From CAMTVQ01 sp947085255 (lineage in GTDB: Bacteria > Bacteroidota > Bacteroidia > Sphingobacteriales > Sphingobacteriaceae), in the NCBI GenBank assembly GCA_947085255.1, contig CAMTVQ010000001.1, positions 434,001-498,000 on the forward strand: a stretch of 64,000 nucleotides of DNA. Reading direction: 5' to 3'. Below, piece by piece: positions 51,605-60,456 of this stretch. Positions within the stretch are counted from its first letter, which is position 1. Every line of letters starts with the position of its first letter. A program made the translations under genes and the position numbers. Below the pieces are notes generated by a model. It worked only from the letters and a program-made list of their open reading frames with translations, searched no databases and was not told where the DNA came from.

Positions 51605-52000
51605 TTAATTGTTTTTTTCTATTCGGAGTTCTTTTATAAAAGCACGATTGGCTACAAAATTTACCGAGTAGTATGTTCGGTAAATACCTTTATCGGTAGA
51701 GAGAGAGCCTATTGCATAAGATATAATGCGTGTCGAGTTAGATTTGTATATCAGTTCAAACGACTGTGTTTTATTCTTTCTAAAAAAATCGTTCAACACG
51801 CGTTCGGCTTGTACCTTACTAAACACATTCTCCTTATCTACTAAGGTTATTTTTACAGTGCTATTTAAAAAAGTAGCTAATTGTACTGCATCTCCTGCTT
51901 TAAATGCTGCAGTTACATCGTCCCGTATATCGGGTTGTTTGTACGGCACATTTAGTGCAAAAAAAGATACAAGGGAAAAAATAGCGAGTAATTTGAGCAT
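51605..52000 (-). CDS. DUF4783 secreted protein
   Basis: The product has 131 residues from the ATG at 52000 (MLKLLAIFSLVSFFALNVP), a signal peptide. The frame extends to 52054 but the extra residues are not signal-like. The domain with DIRDDVTAAFKAGDAVQLAT, DKENVFSKVQAERVLNDFF and ELIYKSNSTRIISYAIGSL matches DUF4783, an NTF2-like Bacteroidota family of unknown function. In many genomes of the phylum it lies next to nadC, as here (51 bp apart). Confidence 0.87.
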   Translation of the reverse strand: MLKLLAIFSLVSFFALNVPYKQPDIRDDVTAAFKAGDAVQLATFLNSTVKITLVDKENVFSKVQAERVLNDFFRKNKTQSFELIYKSNSTRIISYAIGSLSTDKGIYRTYYSVNFVANRAFIKELRIEKNN

Positions 52001-52127
52001 AGCAACACCTATAGTTTTACAAATACCGCTAAAATTATGCCAATTAATGCTCATTGATTTTTTATATTAAACTTTCTTAAAAGTCAAAAATAACATAAAA
52101 GCAACGAGTAGAACCCTTAAAAAGAAG

Positions 52128-52135
52128 TATTTTTG
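52128..52135 (+). promoter_or_regulatory. Putative -7 box abutting gpmI
   Basis: TATTTTTG fits TAnnTTTG and ends 4 bp before the gpmI ATG, which would give a leaderless transcript. No convincing -33 TTTG is present, so this is tentative. A similar TAACTTTG at 60440-60447 ends 9 bp before the pcrA start. Confidence 0.35.
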
Positions 52136-52139
52136 GTTT

Positions 52140-53654
52140 ATGAGCAAAAAAGTAGTTTTAATGATATTAGATGGCTGGGGCTATGGCACTCAAAAACAAG
52201 CTGACGCTATACAAAAAGCACACACCCCTAATTTTGATGCTTACCTAAAAAACTACCCACACGCCACTTTGCTTACATCTGGTGAAGATGTTGGTTTGCC
52301 TGAAGGACAAATGGGCAACTCGGAAGTAGGGCATATGAATATAGGCGCAGGGCGTATTGTATATCAAGAACTTGCGCGCATCAACAAAGAGGTAAAGGAT
52401 GGAGAATTAGCTCAAAACCCTACCCTTCTAAAAGCTCTTGAAAAAGCTAAATCTGGGAATAAAACACTACACTTAATCGGACTGGTTTCTGACGGAGGGG
52501 TGCATTCGCACATGAATCATTTAAAAGCACTGTGCCATATAGCAACAAATTATGGTGTACAAAAAACAGCCATACATGCCTTTATGGATGGACGAGATAC
52601 CGACCCAAAAGCAGGAGCGCAATACATTACCGAATTAGAAAATGATATAAAAAACACTACCGCCAAGATAGCTACCATTGTTGGTCGCTACTATGCAATG
52701 GACCGCGACAATAGATGGGAACGCGTAAAAATAGCTTACGATTTATTAGTACATGGACAAGGCAAATTGGCTAAAAATGCTGCTACTGCACTACAGCAAT
52801 CGTATGCTGATGGTGTAACTGATGAGTTTATAAAACCCATTGCAATACAAGATATTGATGGAAAGATAAAAGATGGGGATGTTGTAGTATGTTTCAATTT
52901 CCGGACGGATAGAGCCAGAGAAATTACGCAAGCACTAACACAACGCGATATTCATGAGTACAATATGCACAAATTGAACTTGCATTATGTAACGCTAACC
53001 AATTACGATGATAGTTTCACTGGCATTGACGTTGTTTTTACAAAAGATGATTTGCAAAAAACACTGGGCGAAGTACTACAGCATCATGGTAAAAAACAAA
53101 TTCGGATTGCCGAAACCGAGAAGTACCCACACGTTACCTTTTTCTTTTCGGGAGGGCGCGAAACACCCTTTGAAGGAGAAAGCCGCATTATGATTCCTTC
53201 ACCAAAGGTAGCCACCTACGACTTACAACCCGAAATGAGCGCCAAGGGCATTACCGATGCTATATGTGTAGAATTGAACAAGCAGGAAGCGGATTTTATA
53301 TGCCTTAATTTTGCCAACCCCGACATGGTGGGACATACTGGAGTATTTGACGCTGTAGTAAAAGCTGTAGAAGTAGTAGATACATGTATGGGAGAGGTAG
53401 TAACTACTGGTGCAAAAAATGGATATTCTTTTATTATCATTGCCGACCACGGAAATGCCGACTTTATGATTAATAGCGACGGCACCCCTAATACAGCGCA
53501 TACAACTAATTTAGTGCCCTGTATATTGATTGACGCAGATTACAAACACATTAGCAATGGAAAATTGGGCGATATTGCCCCTACTATATTGCAACTCATG
53601 AATCTACCCATTCCTAAAGAAATGAATGGCACAATATTGGTAAGAGATAAGTAG
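52140..53654 (+). CDS. gpmI: 2,3-bisphosphoglycerate-independent phosphoglycerate mutase
   Basis: The product has 504 residues. It begins KKVVLMILDGWGYG with the metal-binding DGWG. EVGHMNIGAGRIVYQEL includes the catalytic Ser in NSEVGH. Later motifs are HAFMDGRDTDPKAG, VVCFNFRTDRAREI and IIADHGNADFMI, whose His and Asp bind Mn. It interconverts 3- and 2-phosphoglycerate in glycolysis without a bisphosphoglycerate cofactor. It is divergent from DUF4783 and upstream of the histidine kinase gene by 31 bp. Confidence 0.97.
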   Translation: MSKKVVLMILDGWGYGTQKQADAIQKAHTPNFDAYLKNYPHATLLTSGEDVGLPEGQMGNSEVGHMNIGAGRIVYQELARINKEVKDGELAQNPTLLKALEKAKSGNKTLHLIGLVSDGGVHSHMNHLKALCHIATNYGVQKTAIHAFMDGRDTDPKAGAQYITELENDIKNTTAKIATIVGRYYAMDRDNRWERVKIAYDLLVHGQGKLAKNAATALQQSYADGVTDEFIKPIAIQDIDGKIKDGDVVVCFNFRTDRAREITQALTQRDIHEYNMHKLNLHYVTLTNYDDSFTGIDVVFTKDDLQKTLGEVLQHHGKKQIRIAETEKYPHVTFFFSGGRETPFEGESRIMIPSPKVATYDLQPEMSAKGITDAICVELNKQEADFICLNFANPDMVGHTGVFDAVVKAVEVVDTCMGEVVTTGAKNGYSFIIIADHGNADFMINSDGTPNTAHTTNLVPCILIDADYKHISNGKLGDIAPTILQLMNLPIPKEMNGTILVRDK

Positions 53655-53685
53655 GCACATACAACCACACAAAACAGCACCAATA

Positions 53686-55932
53686 ATGGATAAAGGTATT
53701 CTCGAAATTGCTATTAAGGCTGCAAATATTGGTGTATGGGACTATAACATTAGTACCAATGCCTTAGATTGGAACGATACCATATACAAATTATATGGCA
53801 TTGAGAATACTAATTTTTATAAAACATATGAAACATGGAAAGCATTACTTCATCCAGGTGATGCATTTTCGATTGACGAAATTATGCAGCAGGTTATTGC
53901 TGGCAAAAATGAAATAGATACAGAATTTAGGGTTATTTGGCCAGATAAATCTATTCATTACCTAAAAGCACGGGCTGTAGTAGAACGAGATACTGCTGGA
54001 AATGCAATTCGCTTAATTGGCACCAATTGGGACATTACCGATAAAAAGCAAGCAGAATTAGCTTCAGATAAAGCATCGAATGAACTCCGCAGTTTATTCA
54101 ACTCAAATACCCACGTATGCATTATTGGAACAGATCTTACGGGCATAATTACTCATTTCAATAAAGGAGCAGAACAATTGCTGGGCTATACAGCAACTGA
54201 GGTAATTGGCAAAGAAACACCCAGCTTGTTTCATGTAGAAGAAGAAGTAACACGCCGTATTGAAGAACTAAAAGTCCTTCACGGTGTTGATATTACAGGT
54301 TTTGAGCTATATGAAAAACACCTGCAATATGGCAAATACGAAGATTTATATTGGACTTACCGGCGAAAGGATGGCACTACATTGCCCGTACAATTAGCCG
54401 TATCGCCTATTAAAAATGATGCAAACGAAATTATTGGCATGTTGGGTATTACTACCGATGCAAGTGAAAACAAGCGGTTCGAATATTCGCTAAAAGAAAG
54501 CGAACAGCGCTGGCATTTGGCTTTCGAACATGCAGCTATCGGAATGGCTATTGTTTCTCCGCTTGGTAAGTTCGACAAGGTTAATAAGAGTTTACTTAAA
54601 ATAGTTGGGTATTCGGAAACCGAATTGCTAAGTAAAACTTTTCAAGACATTACTCATCCAGATGATTTGAATGCAGATTTGGCATTTGTAAATAAAATGC
54701 TTGCCAACGAAATTGAAACCTACCAAATGGAGAAACGGTATTTTCATAAAAACGGAAATACCATTTGGATTTCGCTAAGTGTATCCTTGGTAAAAGATGA
54801 AAAAAATAAGCCTATCTACTTTATTGCTCAGATAGAAGACATTACCAAACGAAAAAAGGACGAAGAGGAGATTACCTATTTAGGCAGACTGATTAAGGAC
54901 GTAAACGATGCCGTTTTTTCTACCGATAATCAATTTGTAATACGTAGTTGGAACACAGCCGCAGAAACCTTGTTTGGATACAGCGCTAGTGAAGCTATTG
55001 GGCAGCCTTCCCAATTATTAATACGCCAAAATGAGTCTACTGAATGGCGTAATAAAGTTTTTGAGTCAATAACTAGTACTGGAGCATGGAAAGGAGAAGC
55101 TACTTATTTACGTAAAGACAATTCGTTATTTACTGGCTTGGTAACACTCTCCACCACCAAAAACTTAGAGAACAAACAAGATGGCTATGTGAGTTTTGTA
55201 CGTGATATTTCGGAAATTAAAAAACTAGAAACACAGCAACATGAAACCATTGATATTATAAGTGAACAAAACAAACGCCTCATCAACTTTGCCCATATTG
55301 TATCACATAATTTGCGCTCTCATGCGGGCAACTTTAGTATTTTGTTAGATTTATATAGCAGCGAAACCAGTGAAACAGAAAAACAAGAACTCATCCGTTT
55401 GCTCAATACGGCTTCCGAAAAACTAAGCGAAGCAATTAGTCATTTAAATGAGGTGCTTACTATTCAAGTAAATATCAATCAAGAACGTAAGTCAATTGCA
55501 TTAAAACTGGCTATTGAAGACACCATTCAATCCCTGCATGCTCAAATCCAGAAACAAGGCGTTGACATTATTGTTGACGTTCCTGAAAACTTAACTATCA
55601 ACTACGTAACATCTTACTTAGATAGCATTTTGCTCAATTGTCTTACCAATTCGATAAGATATCGCCATCCAAAAAGATTAGCTGTTATTACGTTTAAAAC
55701 CTATTACGAACAAAACAGCCTCGTTTTAGAAATAACAGATAATGGCATAGGAATTGACCTTGAAAAGAACAGAGAAAAGATATTTGGCATGTACAAAGTA
55801 TTTCACACCAACAAAGATGCAAGAGGAATTGGCTTATTTATTACCAAAAACCAAGTAGAAGCCATGGGAGGAAAAATTGAAGTACAGAGTACATTAGATA
55901 TTGGAACAACTTTCAGAATATACTTATCATGA
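53686..55932 (+). CDS. Multi-PAS sensor histidine kinase, probably cytoplasmic
   Basis: The product has 748 residues with no signal peptide or membrane helix that I can see. Four PAS/PAC domains lie at roughly 1-125, 130-265, 275-395 and 400-515, each ending in the IGTNWDITDKKQAE or IAQIEDITKRKKDE type of PAC motif. The phosphoacceptor site is FAHIVSHNLRSHAGNF (about residue 545), and the ATPase domain has NSIRY, LEITDNGIGIDLEKN and GIGLFITKNQVEAMGGKIEV. VSHNLRSH in place of VSHDLRSP is a recognised HisKA variant in this phylum. The signal is unknown. Its stop overlaps the receiver gene by 4 bp. Confidence 0.93.
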   Translation: MDKGILEIAIKAANIGVWDYNISTNALDWNDTIYKLYGIENTNFYKTYETWKALLHPGDAFSIDEIMQQVIAGKNEIDTEFRVIWPDKSIHYLKARAVVERDTAGNAIRLIGTNWDITDKKQAELASDKASNELRSLFNSNTHVCIIGTDLTGIITHFNKGAEQLLGYTATEVIGKETPSLFHVEEEVTRRIEELKVLHGVDITGFELYEKHLQYGKYEDLYWTYRRKDGTTLPVQLAVSPIKNDANEIIGMLGITTDASENKRFEYSLKESEQRWHLAFEHAAIGMAIVSPLGKFDKVNKSLLKIVGYSETELLSKTFQDITHPDDLNADLAFVNKMLANEIETYQMEKRYFHKNGNTIWISLSVSLVKDEKNKPIYFIAQIEDITKRKKDEEEITYLGRLIKDVNDAVFSTDNQFVIRSWNTAAETLFGYSASEAIGQPSQLLIRQNESTEWRNKVFESITSTGAWKGEATYLRKDNSLFTGLVTLSTTKNLENKQDGYVSFVRDISEIKKLETQQHETIDIISEQNKRLINFAHIVSHNLRSHAGNFSILLDLYSSETSETEKQELIRLLNTASEKLSEAISHLNEVLTIQVNINQERKSIALKLAIEDTIQSLHAQIQKQGVDIIVDVPENLTINYVTSYLDSILLNCLTNSIRYRHPKRLAVITFKTYYEQNSLVLEITDNGIGIDLEKNREKIFGMYKVFHTNKDARGIGLFITKNQVEAMGGKIEVQSTLDIGTTFRIYLS

Positions 55933-56330
55933 AAAAAATAGACTTAGCTTTTATAGTTGATGATGACGAAATATATGTGTACGGACTAAAAAGATTAGTT
56001 GCCATACATGATTTGTGCAAAAACCTTTTGGTGTTTAACAATGGCGAAGAAGCCATTAAATACCTAAAGCCGATTATGGCAAATGCCGATCAATTACCCG
56101 ACATTATTTTATTGGATATAAATATGCCAATAATGGATGGCTGGGATTTTTTGAATGAGTTTATAAAAATAGAAGCCAATCTGAGTAAAAAAATCACTAT
56201 TTATATGATTACTTCTTCTATCAACAATGAGGATATCGAAAAAGCAAAAACGTATTCAGAGGTATCTAATTATTTTGTAAAACCTGTTACCCTAGATACT
56301 CTTAAGCAGATGTTTACCATAACCACTTAA
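55929..56330 (+). CDS. Receiver-only response regulator
   Basis: The product has 133 residues, a single receiver domain. Acidic pocket residues are in FIVDDDEIYV, the phosphorylated Asp is Asp63 in IILLDINMPIMDGWDF, and the conserved Lys is near 118 in YFVKPVT. There is no DNA-binding or enzyme output domain, so it must act by protein-protein contact or as a phosphate sink. The ATGA overlap with the kinase gene shows they are a translationally coupled pair. The stop is only 2 bp from that of the convergent DUF255 gene. Confidence 0.93.
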   Translation: MKKIDLAFIVDDDEIYVYGLKRLVAIHDLCKNLLVFNNGEEAIKYLKPIMANADQLPDIILLDINMPIMDGWDFLNEFIKIEANLSKKITIYMITSSINNEDIEKAKTYSEVSNYFVKPVTLDTLKQMFTITT

Positions 56331-56332
56331 TT

Positions 56333-58333
56333 TTAAATTTGTTGAATTGCCTCCGCAACAGTAGTTACAGGTAAGCTACACATACCCTGCTTACAAACAA
56401 ATAGCTTTTGCGTGTTACTCTCCTTACCTTTTACCAAAGCTAATGTACTATTGGCTGCTGCTGCAAGCACTATTTTTTGTGGTAGATAGTAATTATTTAA
56501 CTCTTTGTGCAAATCGGCAACCGTATTACCACTCAACACCACTTCTTTTAGCTCAAAAACCGTATTCAGCAACAAAATAGCCCAATTGGAATACGCTGAG
56601 CCATAACGAGCCATTTGTGGATGAATGGTAGCAAGCATTTTTTGAGCGCGCTCTACCCACTCCGTATTTGCCGTAAGTATGCCCAATTCAAACAATGCAT
56701 TAGCTATTGCCGAATTAGCACTTGGTATTACATTGTCTTGTATTTCATGTTTGCGGGCAATCAGTTCGGTAGATGAAGTATAAAAGAATAAGCCCGTTTG
56801 CTCGTCGCTAAATTTTTTACTGGTAATAGCAGCTAATGTGTTTGCTTTCTCTATCCACTGCTCATCAAAAGTTGCTTGATAGAGTGTAGTGTACGCCTGT
56901 ATCAAAAACGCATAGTCATCTAAAAAAGCAGGAATGCTTGCTTTATTGTTTTTATAGTTACGGTACAAGCGCCCATCCACAAACAAATTATCCCACAAAA
57001 AATGAGCGTTTTTTATAGCTTGTTCCAAGTATGTATCCTCACCAAACACAGTGTATGCTTTTACCAACGCGGCCAGCATTAACGCATTCCAAGAAGTAAG
57101 CATTTTATCATCCAAGCCCGGGCGGATACGCATTTCTCTACTATCAAACAGCTTTTGGTTGAGTATCACCACTTTTTGATGTAAATCAGTTACCGAAATA
57201 CCTAAATCAGTTGCGATAAACGCATCGTCTGTAGTTTTACGGTGTAAAATATTGGTATGCTCTTCGTGCCAATTGCCACTTTCGGTAATTTGGTAATACG
57301 CTTTAGTTATTTTCAGTTCTTCATCAGTAAGCAATGCCTGCAATTCGGCAAATGTCCAGGTATAAAACTTCCCTTCTACCCCTTCGCTATCTGCATCCAA
57401 AGCCGAATAAAATCCACCCGAAGTATGAATCAATTCTCTGTTTACAAACGCTATAGTTTGTGCTACAACTTGCTTATATAACGGATCCTTAAAACATTGA
57501 TACGCCTCGGCATATAAACTAGTAAGTTGGGCATTATCGTACAACATCTTTTCGAAATGAGGCACCAACCACTTACCATCTACCGAATAACGTGCAAATC
57601 CTCCACCAATTTGGTCGTATATGCCACCCAAAGCCATCTTTTCTAATGTTAACCGCACACTTACAGTTATTGCCTCATCATTAAACAAATGAGCATAGCG
57701 CAGCAAGAACAAAAAATTATTGGGTAACGGAAACTTTGGTGCACGGCTATGCCCACCTTCTACAAAATCTAAATACTGTTTCCAAGTGGTAACAATTACT
57801 TCCAAATCTGACTTTGTGAAAGGCGTATTTTTTACACTAGGAACAATACTTTCTGCATTTTGAACTCCTTGAGTTAGTTTAACAGCATATGCTTCTGCCT
57901 CGGCAGGTTTTTCTTGGTAAAAGGCAGCAACTGTTTGCAGAATATTTTTCCAATCGTCTTTACGGAAATAAGTTCCCCCATAAATAGGGCGTTGGTCGGG
58001 TAGTGCAATACAATTGAGCGGCCATCCGCCTTGTCCGTTTATAAGTTGAACGGCACTCATGTAAATCTGATCTATATCGGGACGTTCTTCTCTATCCACC
58101 TTAATGCACACATAATGTGCATTCATAATGGCTGCTACCGCTTCATTCTCAAAGCTTTCGTGCTCCATTACATGGCACCAATGGCAAGCCGAATAGCCTA
58201 TGCTAATAAGTATTAGTTTGTTTTCTGCTTTGGCTTTTTGTAAGGCTTCCTCTCCCCAAGCATACCAGTTTACTGGATTGTGTGCATGTTGCAACAAATA
58301 CGGGGAAGATTCGTGGATGAGAGAATTGGGCAT
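56333..58333 (-). CDS. Thioredoxin-domain DUF255 protein (YyaL/SSP411-like)
   Basis: The product has 666 residues. The N-terminal thioredoxin-like domain starts NSLIHESSPYLLQHAHNPVN and has LISIGYSACHWCHVMEHESF with a CHWC active-site-like motif, then YVCIKVDREERPDIDQIYMS. The remainder is an alpha-alpha barrel like N-acylglucosamine epimerases, with GQGGWPLNCIALPDQRP and PHFEKMLYDNAQL. The family is widespread and its reaction is still unclear. Its ATG overlaps the stop of the upstream small membrane protein gene by one base (TAATG), so the two are coupled. Confidence 0.92.
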   Translation of the reverse strand: MPNSLIHESSPYLLQHAHNPVNWYAWGEEALQKAKAENKLILISIGYSACHWCHVMEHESFENEAVAAIMNAHYVCIKVDREERPDIDQIYMSAVQLINGQGGWPLNCIALPDQRPIYGGTYFRKDDWKNILQTVAAFYQEKPAEAEAYAVKLTQGVQNAESIVPSVKNTPFTKSDLEVIVTTWKQYLDFVEGGHSRAPKFPLPNNFLFLLRYAHLFNDEAITVSVRLTLEKMALGGIYDQIGGGFARYSVDGKWLVPHFEKMLYDNAQLTSLYAEAYQCFKDPLYKQVVAQTIAFVNRELIHTSGGFYSALDADSEGVEGKFYTWTFAELQALLTDEELKITKAYYQITESGNWHEEHTNILHRKTTDDAFIATDLGISVTDLHQKVVILNQKLFDSREMRIRPGLDDKMLTSWNALMLAALVKAYTVFGEDTYLEQAIKNAHFLWDNLFVDGRLYRNYKNNKASIPAFLDDYAFLIQAYTTLYQATFDEQWIEKANTLAAITSKKFSDEQTGLFFYTSSTELIARKHEIQDNVIPSANSAIANALFELGILTANTEWVERAQKMLATIHPQMARYGSAYSNWAILLLNTVFELKEVVLSGNTVADLHKELNNYYLPQKIVLAAAANSTLALVKGKESNTQKLFVCKQGMCSLPVTTVAEAIQQI

Positions 58334-58824
58334 TACTTTTTAGTATGGGAGTCGAAGTCTGATTTTGTTATTCTCTTTGTCAACGATTTAGGCAATGGCT
58401 CTCCTTGTTTATGCTTTTCTAAAATAAAATATAGCCTTTTTCTGGGATAGCTAATCCACCGAATTGACCCAGAAAAAAACATTACACTACCAATAAAAGT
58501 TCCTATAACTACGCCAGTCGCAGTAAAAATAGGAATAACAGTTTCAGAAGTGCCACTGTCTAATACCACTCCTATTCCACCCAAAACATATGGCATTGGA
58601 GTAGAAAGTAAAAAAGTTAGTATACCCTCATTACGTGTTCTGAAATACATATTGATAAGAGCACTCGTAGTATCATCAGAACCAAACTTCTCTACGAATC
58701 CTTCTTTATCCATTCTCCAAAATGTATGTTTTTCTACGGTGGAGTCATTATCTATCACCAATTCAGCAGCGAATGTGGTTGTTTGGAAAAACAGCAGACA
58801 AAGAATAAGAACACGTTGTTTCAT
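58333..58824 (-). CDS. Small membrane protein of unknown function
   Basis: The product has 163 residues. A signal peptide (MKQRVLILCLLFFQTTTFA) is followed by a soluble stretch (FWRMDKEGFVEKFGSDDTTS) and two hydrophobic segments near residues 68-88 and 95-118. The C-terminus is basic (KRITKSDFDSHTKK). I do not recognise a family. It overlaps the DUF255 start by one base and therefore is probably expressed with it. Confidence 0.7.
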   Translation of the reverse strand: MKQRVLILCLLFFQTTTFAAELVIDNDSTVEKHTFWRMDKEGFVEKFGSDDTTSALINMYFRTRNEGILTFLLSTPMPYVLGGIGVVLDSGTSETVIPIFTATGVVIGTFIGSVMFFSGSIRWISYPRKRLYFILEKHKQGEPLPKSLTKRITKSDFDSHTKK

Positions 58825-58873
58825 TGATTATAGATTTATTGATGTTTACTTAAAATATAAACCTACTATCTTT

Positions 58874-58922
58874 TGAGGGCAGCGAAGAATCTAAAAAACT
58901 TATAGATTCTTCGCTGCCCTCA
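58874..58922. repeat. 20-bp perfect hairpin, REP-like, flanked by GAATGACA
   Basis: TGAGGGCAGCGAAGAATCTA (58874-58893) is the exact reverse complement of 58903-58922, with a 9-nt loop. The right flank reads AGAATGACA. On the minus strand this gives GTCATTCTGAGGGCAGCGAA, like widespread extragenic repeats in bacteria. It lies between the M20 peptidase gene stop and the small membrane protein gene start and may also work as a terminator. Confidence 0.75.
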
Positions 58923-58952
58923 GAATGACAAGAAAAGCACTAAAAAATGAGC

Positions 58953-60341
58953 TTACTTACTCATTTCTGTAAAATTAGCAAAGAAATGAGGGATGGTTTC
59001 TATGCCTTTGTAAAAGTTAAACAAGCCATATTTTTCGTTTGGTGAGTGTAGTGCATCACTATCTAAACCGAAACCAAACAGCACCGATTTTAATCCCAAT
59101 TCCTTTTCGAACAAAGCAACAATAGGAATGCTACCTCCACCACGTGTAGGAATAGGTTTTTTACCAAACGTAGCCTCCATAGCTTTACTAGCAGCTTTAA
59201 ATGGTAAACTATCCGTTGGGGTAAGCACTGGCTCGCCACCGTGATGTGTAGTTACTTTTATTTTTACGTATGCAGGAGCAATTTTCTCGAAATGCTTTTG
59301 GAACAATGCACTAATCTCTTCTGAACTTTGATTAGGCACCAAACGCATCGAAATTTTGGCATTAGCTTTTGATGGCAATACCGTTTTAGCTCCTTCGCCA
59401 ATGTAGCCGCTCCAAATACCGTTTACTTCCAAAGTTGGACGAATAGAAGTGCGCTCAACAGTAGAGTAGCCTTTTTCTCCCCATACTTCGTTAATGGCTA
59501 AATCTTTTTTGTAATGGTCTAAGCTAAAAGGAGCTTTTGCCATTTCTGTTCTATCACTATCACTTACTGGTAATACTTTATCGTAAAATCCAGAGATTGT
59601 AATGTGATTATTTTCATCGTGGCAAGAAGCTATCATTTGGCATAAAATAGTAGCTGGATTAGCAACCGCACCACCATACACCCCACTATGCAAATCGCGA
59701 TTAGGACCAACCACTTCCACTTCCATATATGCCAATCCGCGTAAACCTACATCGATAGACGGAGTATCGTTGGCAATCATAGAAGTATCCGAAATTAATA
59801 CCACATCCGATTTTAAGCGGTCTTTATTCGCTTTTACAAAAATGCCCAAGTTGGCAGAACCCACTTCTTCTTCTCCTTCAATCATGAACTTCACGTTACA
59901 CGGCAACGAATTGGTTTTCATCATCAATTCAAATGCTTTTACATGCATGTACATCTGTCCTTTATCGTCGCAAGCACCACGTGCATATATAGCACCTTCT
60001 GGATGTTCTTCAGTTTGTTTTACAATTGGTTCAAACGGACCAGAGTGCCACAACTCCAACGGATCGGCAGGCTGAACATCATAATGCCCGTATACCAATA
60101 TGGTAGGTAATTTTGGATCAATCATTTTTTCGCCATAAACAATCGGATAACCAGCTGTAGGGCAAACTTCTACCTTATCAGCACCGGCTTCTACCAGTTT
60201 AGTTTTGATAAATTCGGCTGTTTTAAGTACGTCAGCTTTATACTTAGGATCGGCACTTACCGAAGGGAAACGTAATAGCTCGAAAAGCTCGTCCAAAAAA
60301 CGTTGTTTATTGGCATCAATGTATGTTGTAATGTGTTGCAT
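58953..60341 (-). CDS. M20 family dipeptidase
   Basis: The product has 462 residues from the Met at 60341 (MQHITTYIDANKQRFLDELF). A longer start at 60371 exists but begins with unrelated residues, so I prefer the shorter one. Metal ligands are in YGHYDVQPADPL (His, Asp), ARGACDDKGQMYMHVKAFEL (bridging Asp) and IEGEEEVGSANLG (catalytic Glu pair). RGLAYMEVEVVGPNRDLHSG opens the lid domain, and PTRGGGSIPIVALFEKELGL completes the active site. It resembles carnosinase/CNDP-type dipeptidases. It is cytoplasmic, with no signal peptide. Confidence 0.93.
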   Translation of the reverse strand: MQHITTYIDANKQRFLDELFELLRFPSVSADPKYKADVLKTAEFIKTKLVEAGADKVEVCPTAGYPIVYGEKMIDPKLPTILVYGHYDVQPADPLELWHSGPFEPIVKQTEEHPEGAIYARGACDDKGQMYMHVKAFELMMKTNSLPCNVKFMIEGEEEVGSANLGIFVKANKDRLKSDVVLISDTSMIANDTPSIDVGLRGLAYMEVEVVGPNRDLHSGVYGGAVANPATILCQMIASCHDENNHITISGFYDKVLPVSDSDRTEMAKAPFSLDHYKKDLAINEVWGEKGYSTVERTSIRPTLEVNGIWSGYIGEGAKTVLPSKANAKISMRLVPNQSSEEISALFQKHFEKIAPAYVKIKVTTHHGGEPVLTPTDSLPFKAASKAMEATFGKKPIPTRGGGSIPIVALFEKELGLKSVLFGFGLDSDALHSPNEKYGLFNFYKGIETIPHFFANFTEMSK

Positions 60342-60456
60342 GAAATTTTTATTTGAATGCAAATATATCAATCTCTCCTTATTCCTATTATGTGAATAAA
60401 TTAATCAGGCAAAACAAGTTACACAGTGTGGCGGAATACTAACTTTGTGGCTTATC

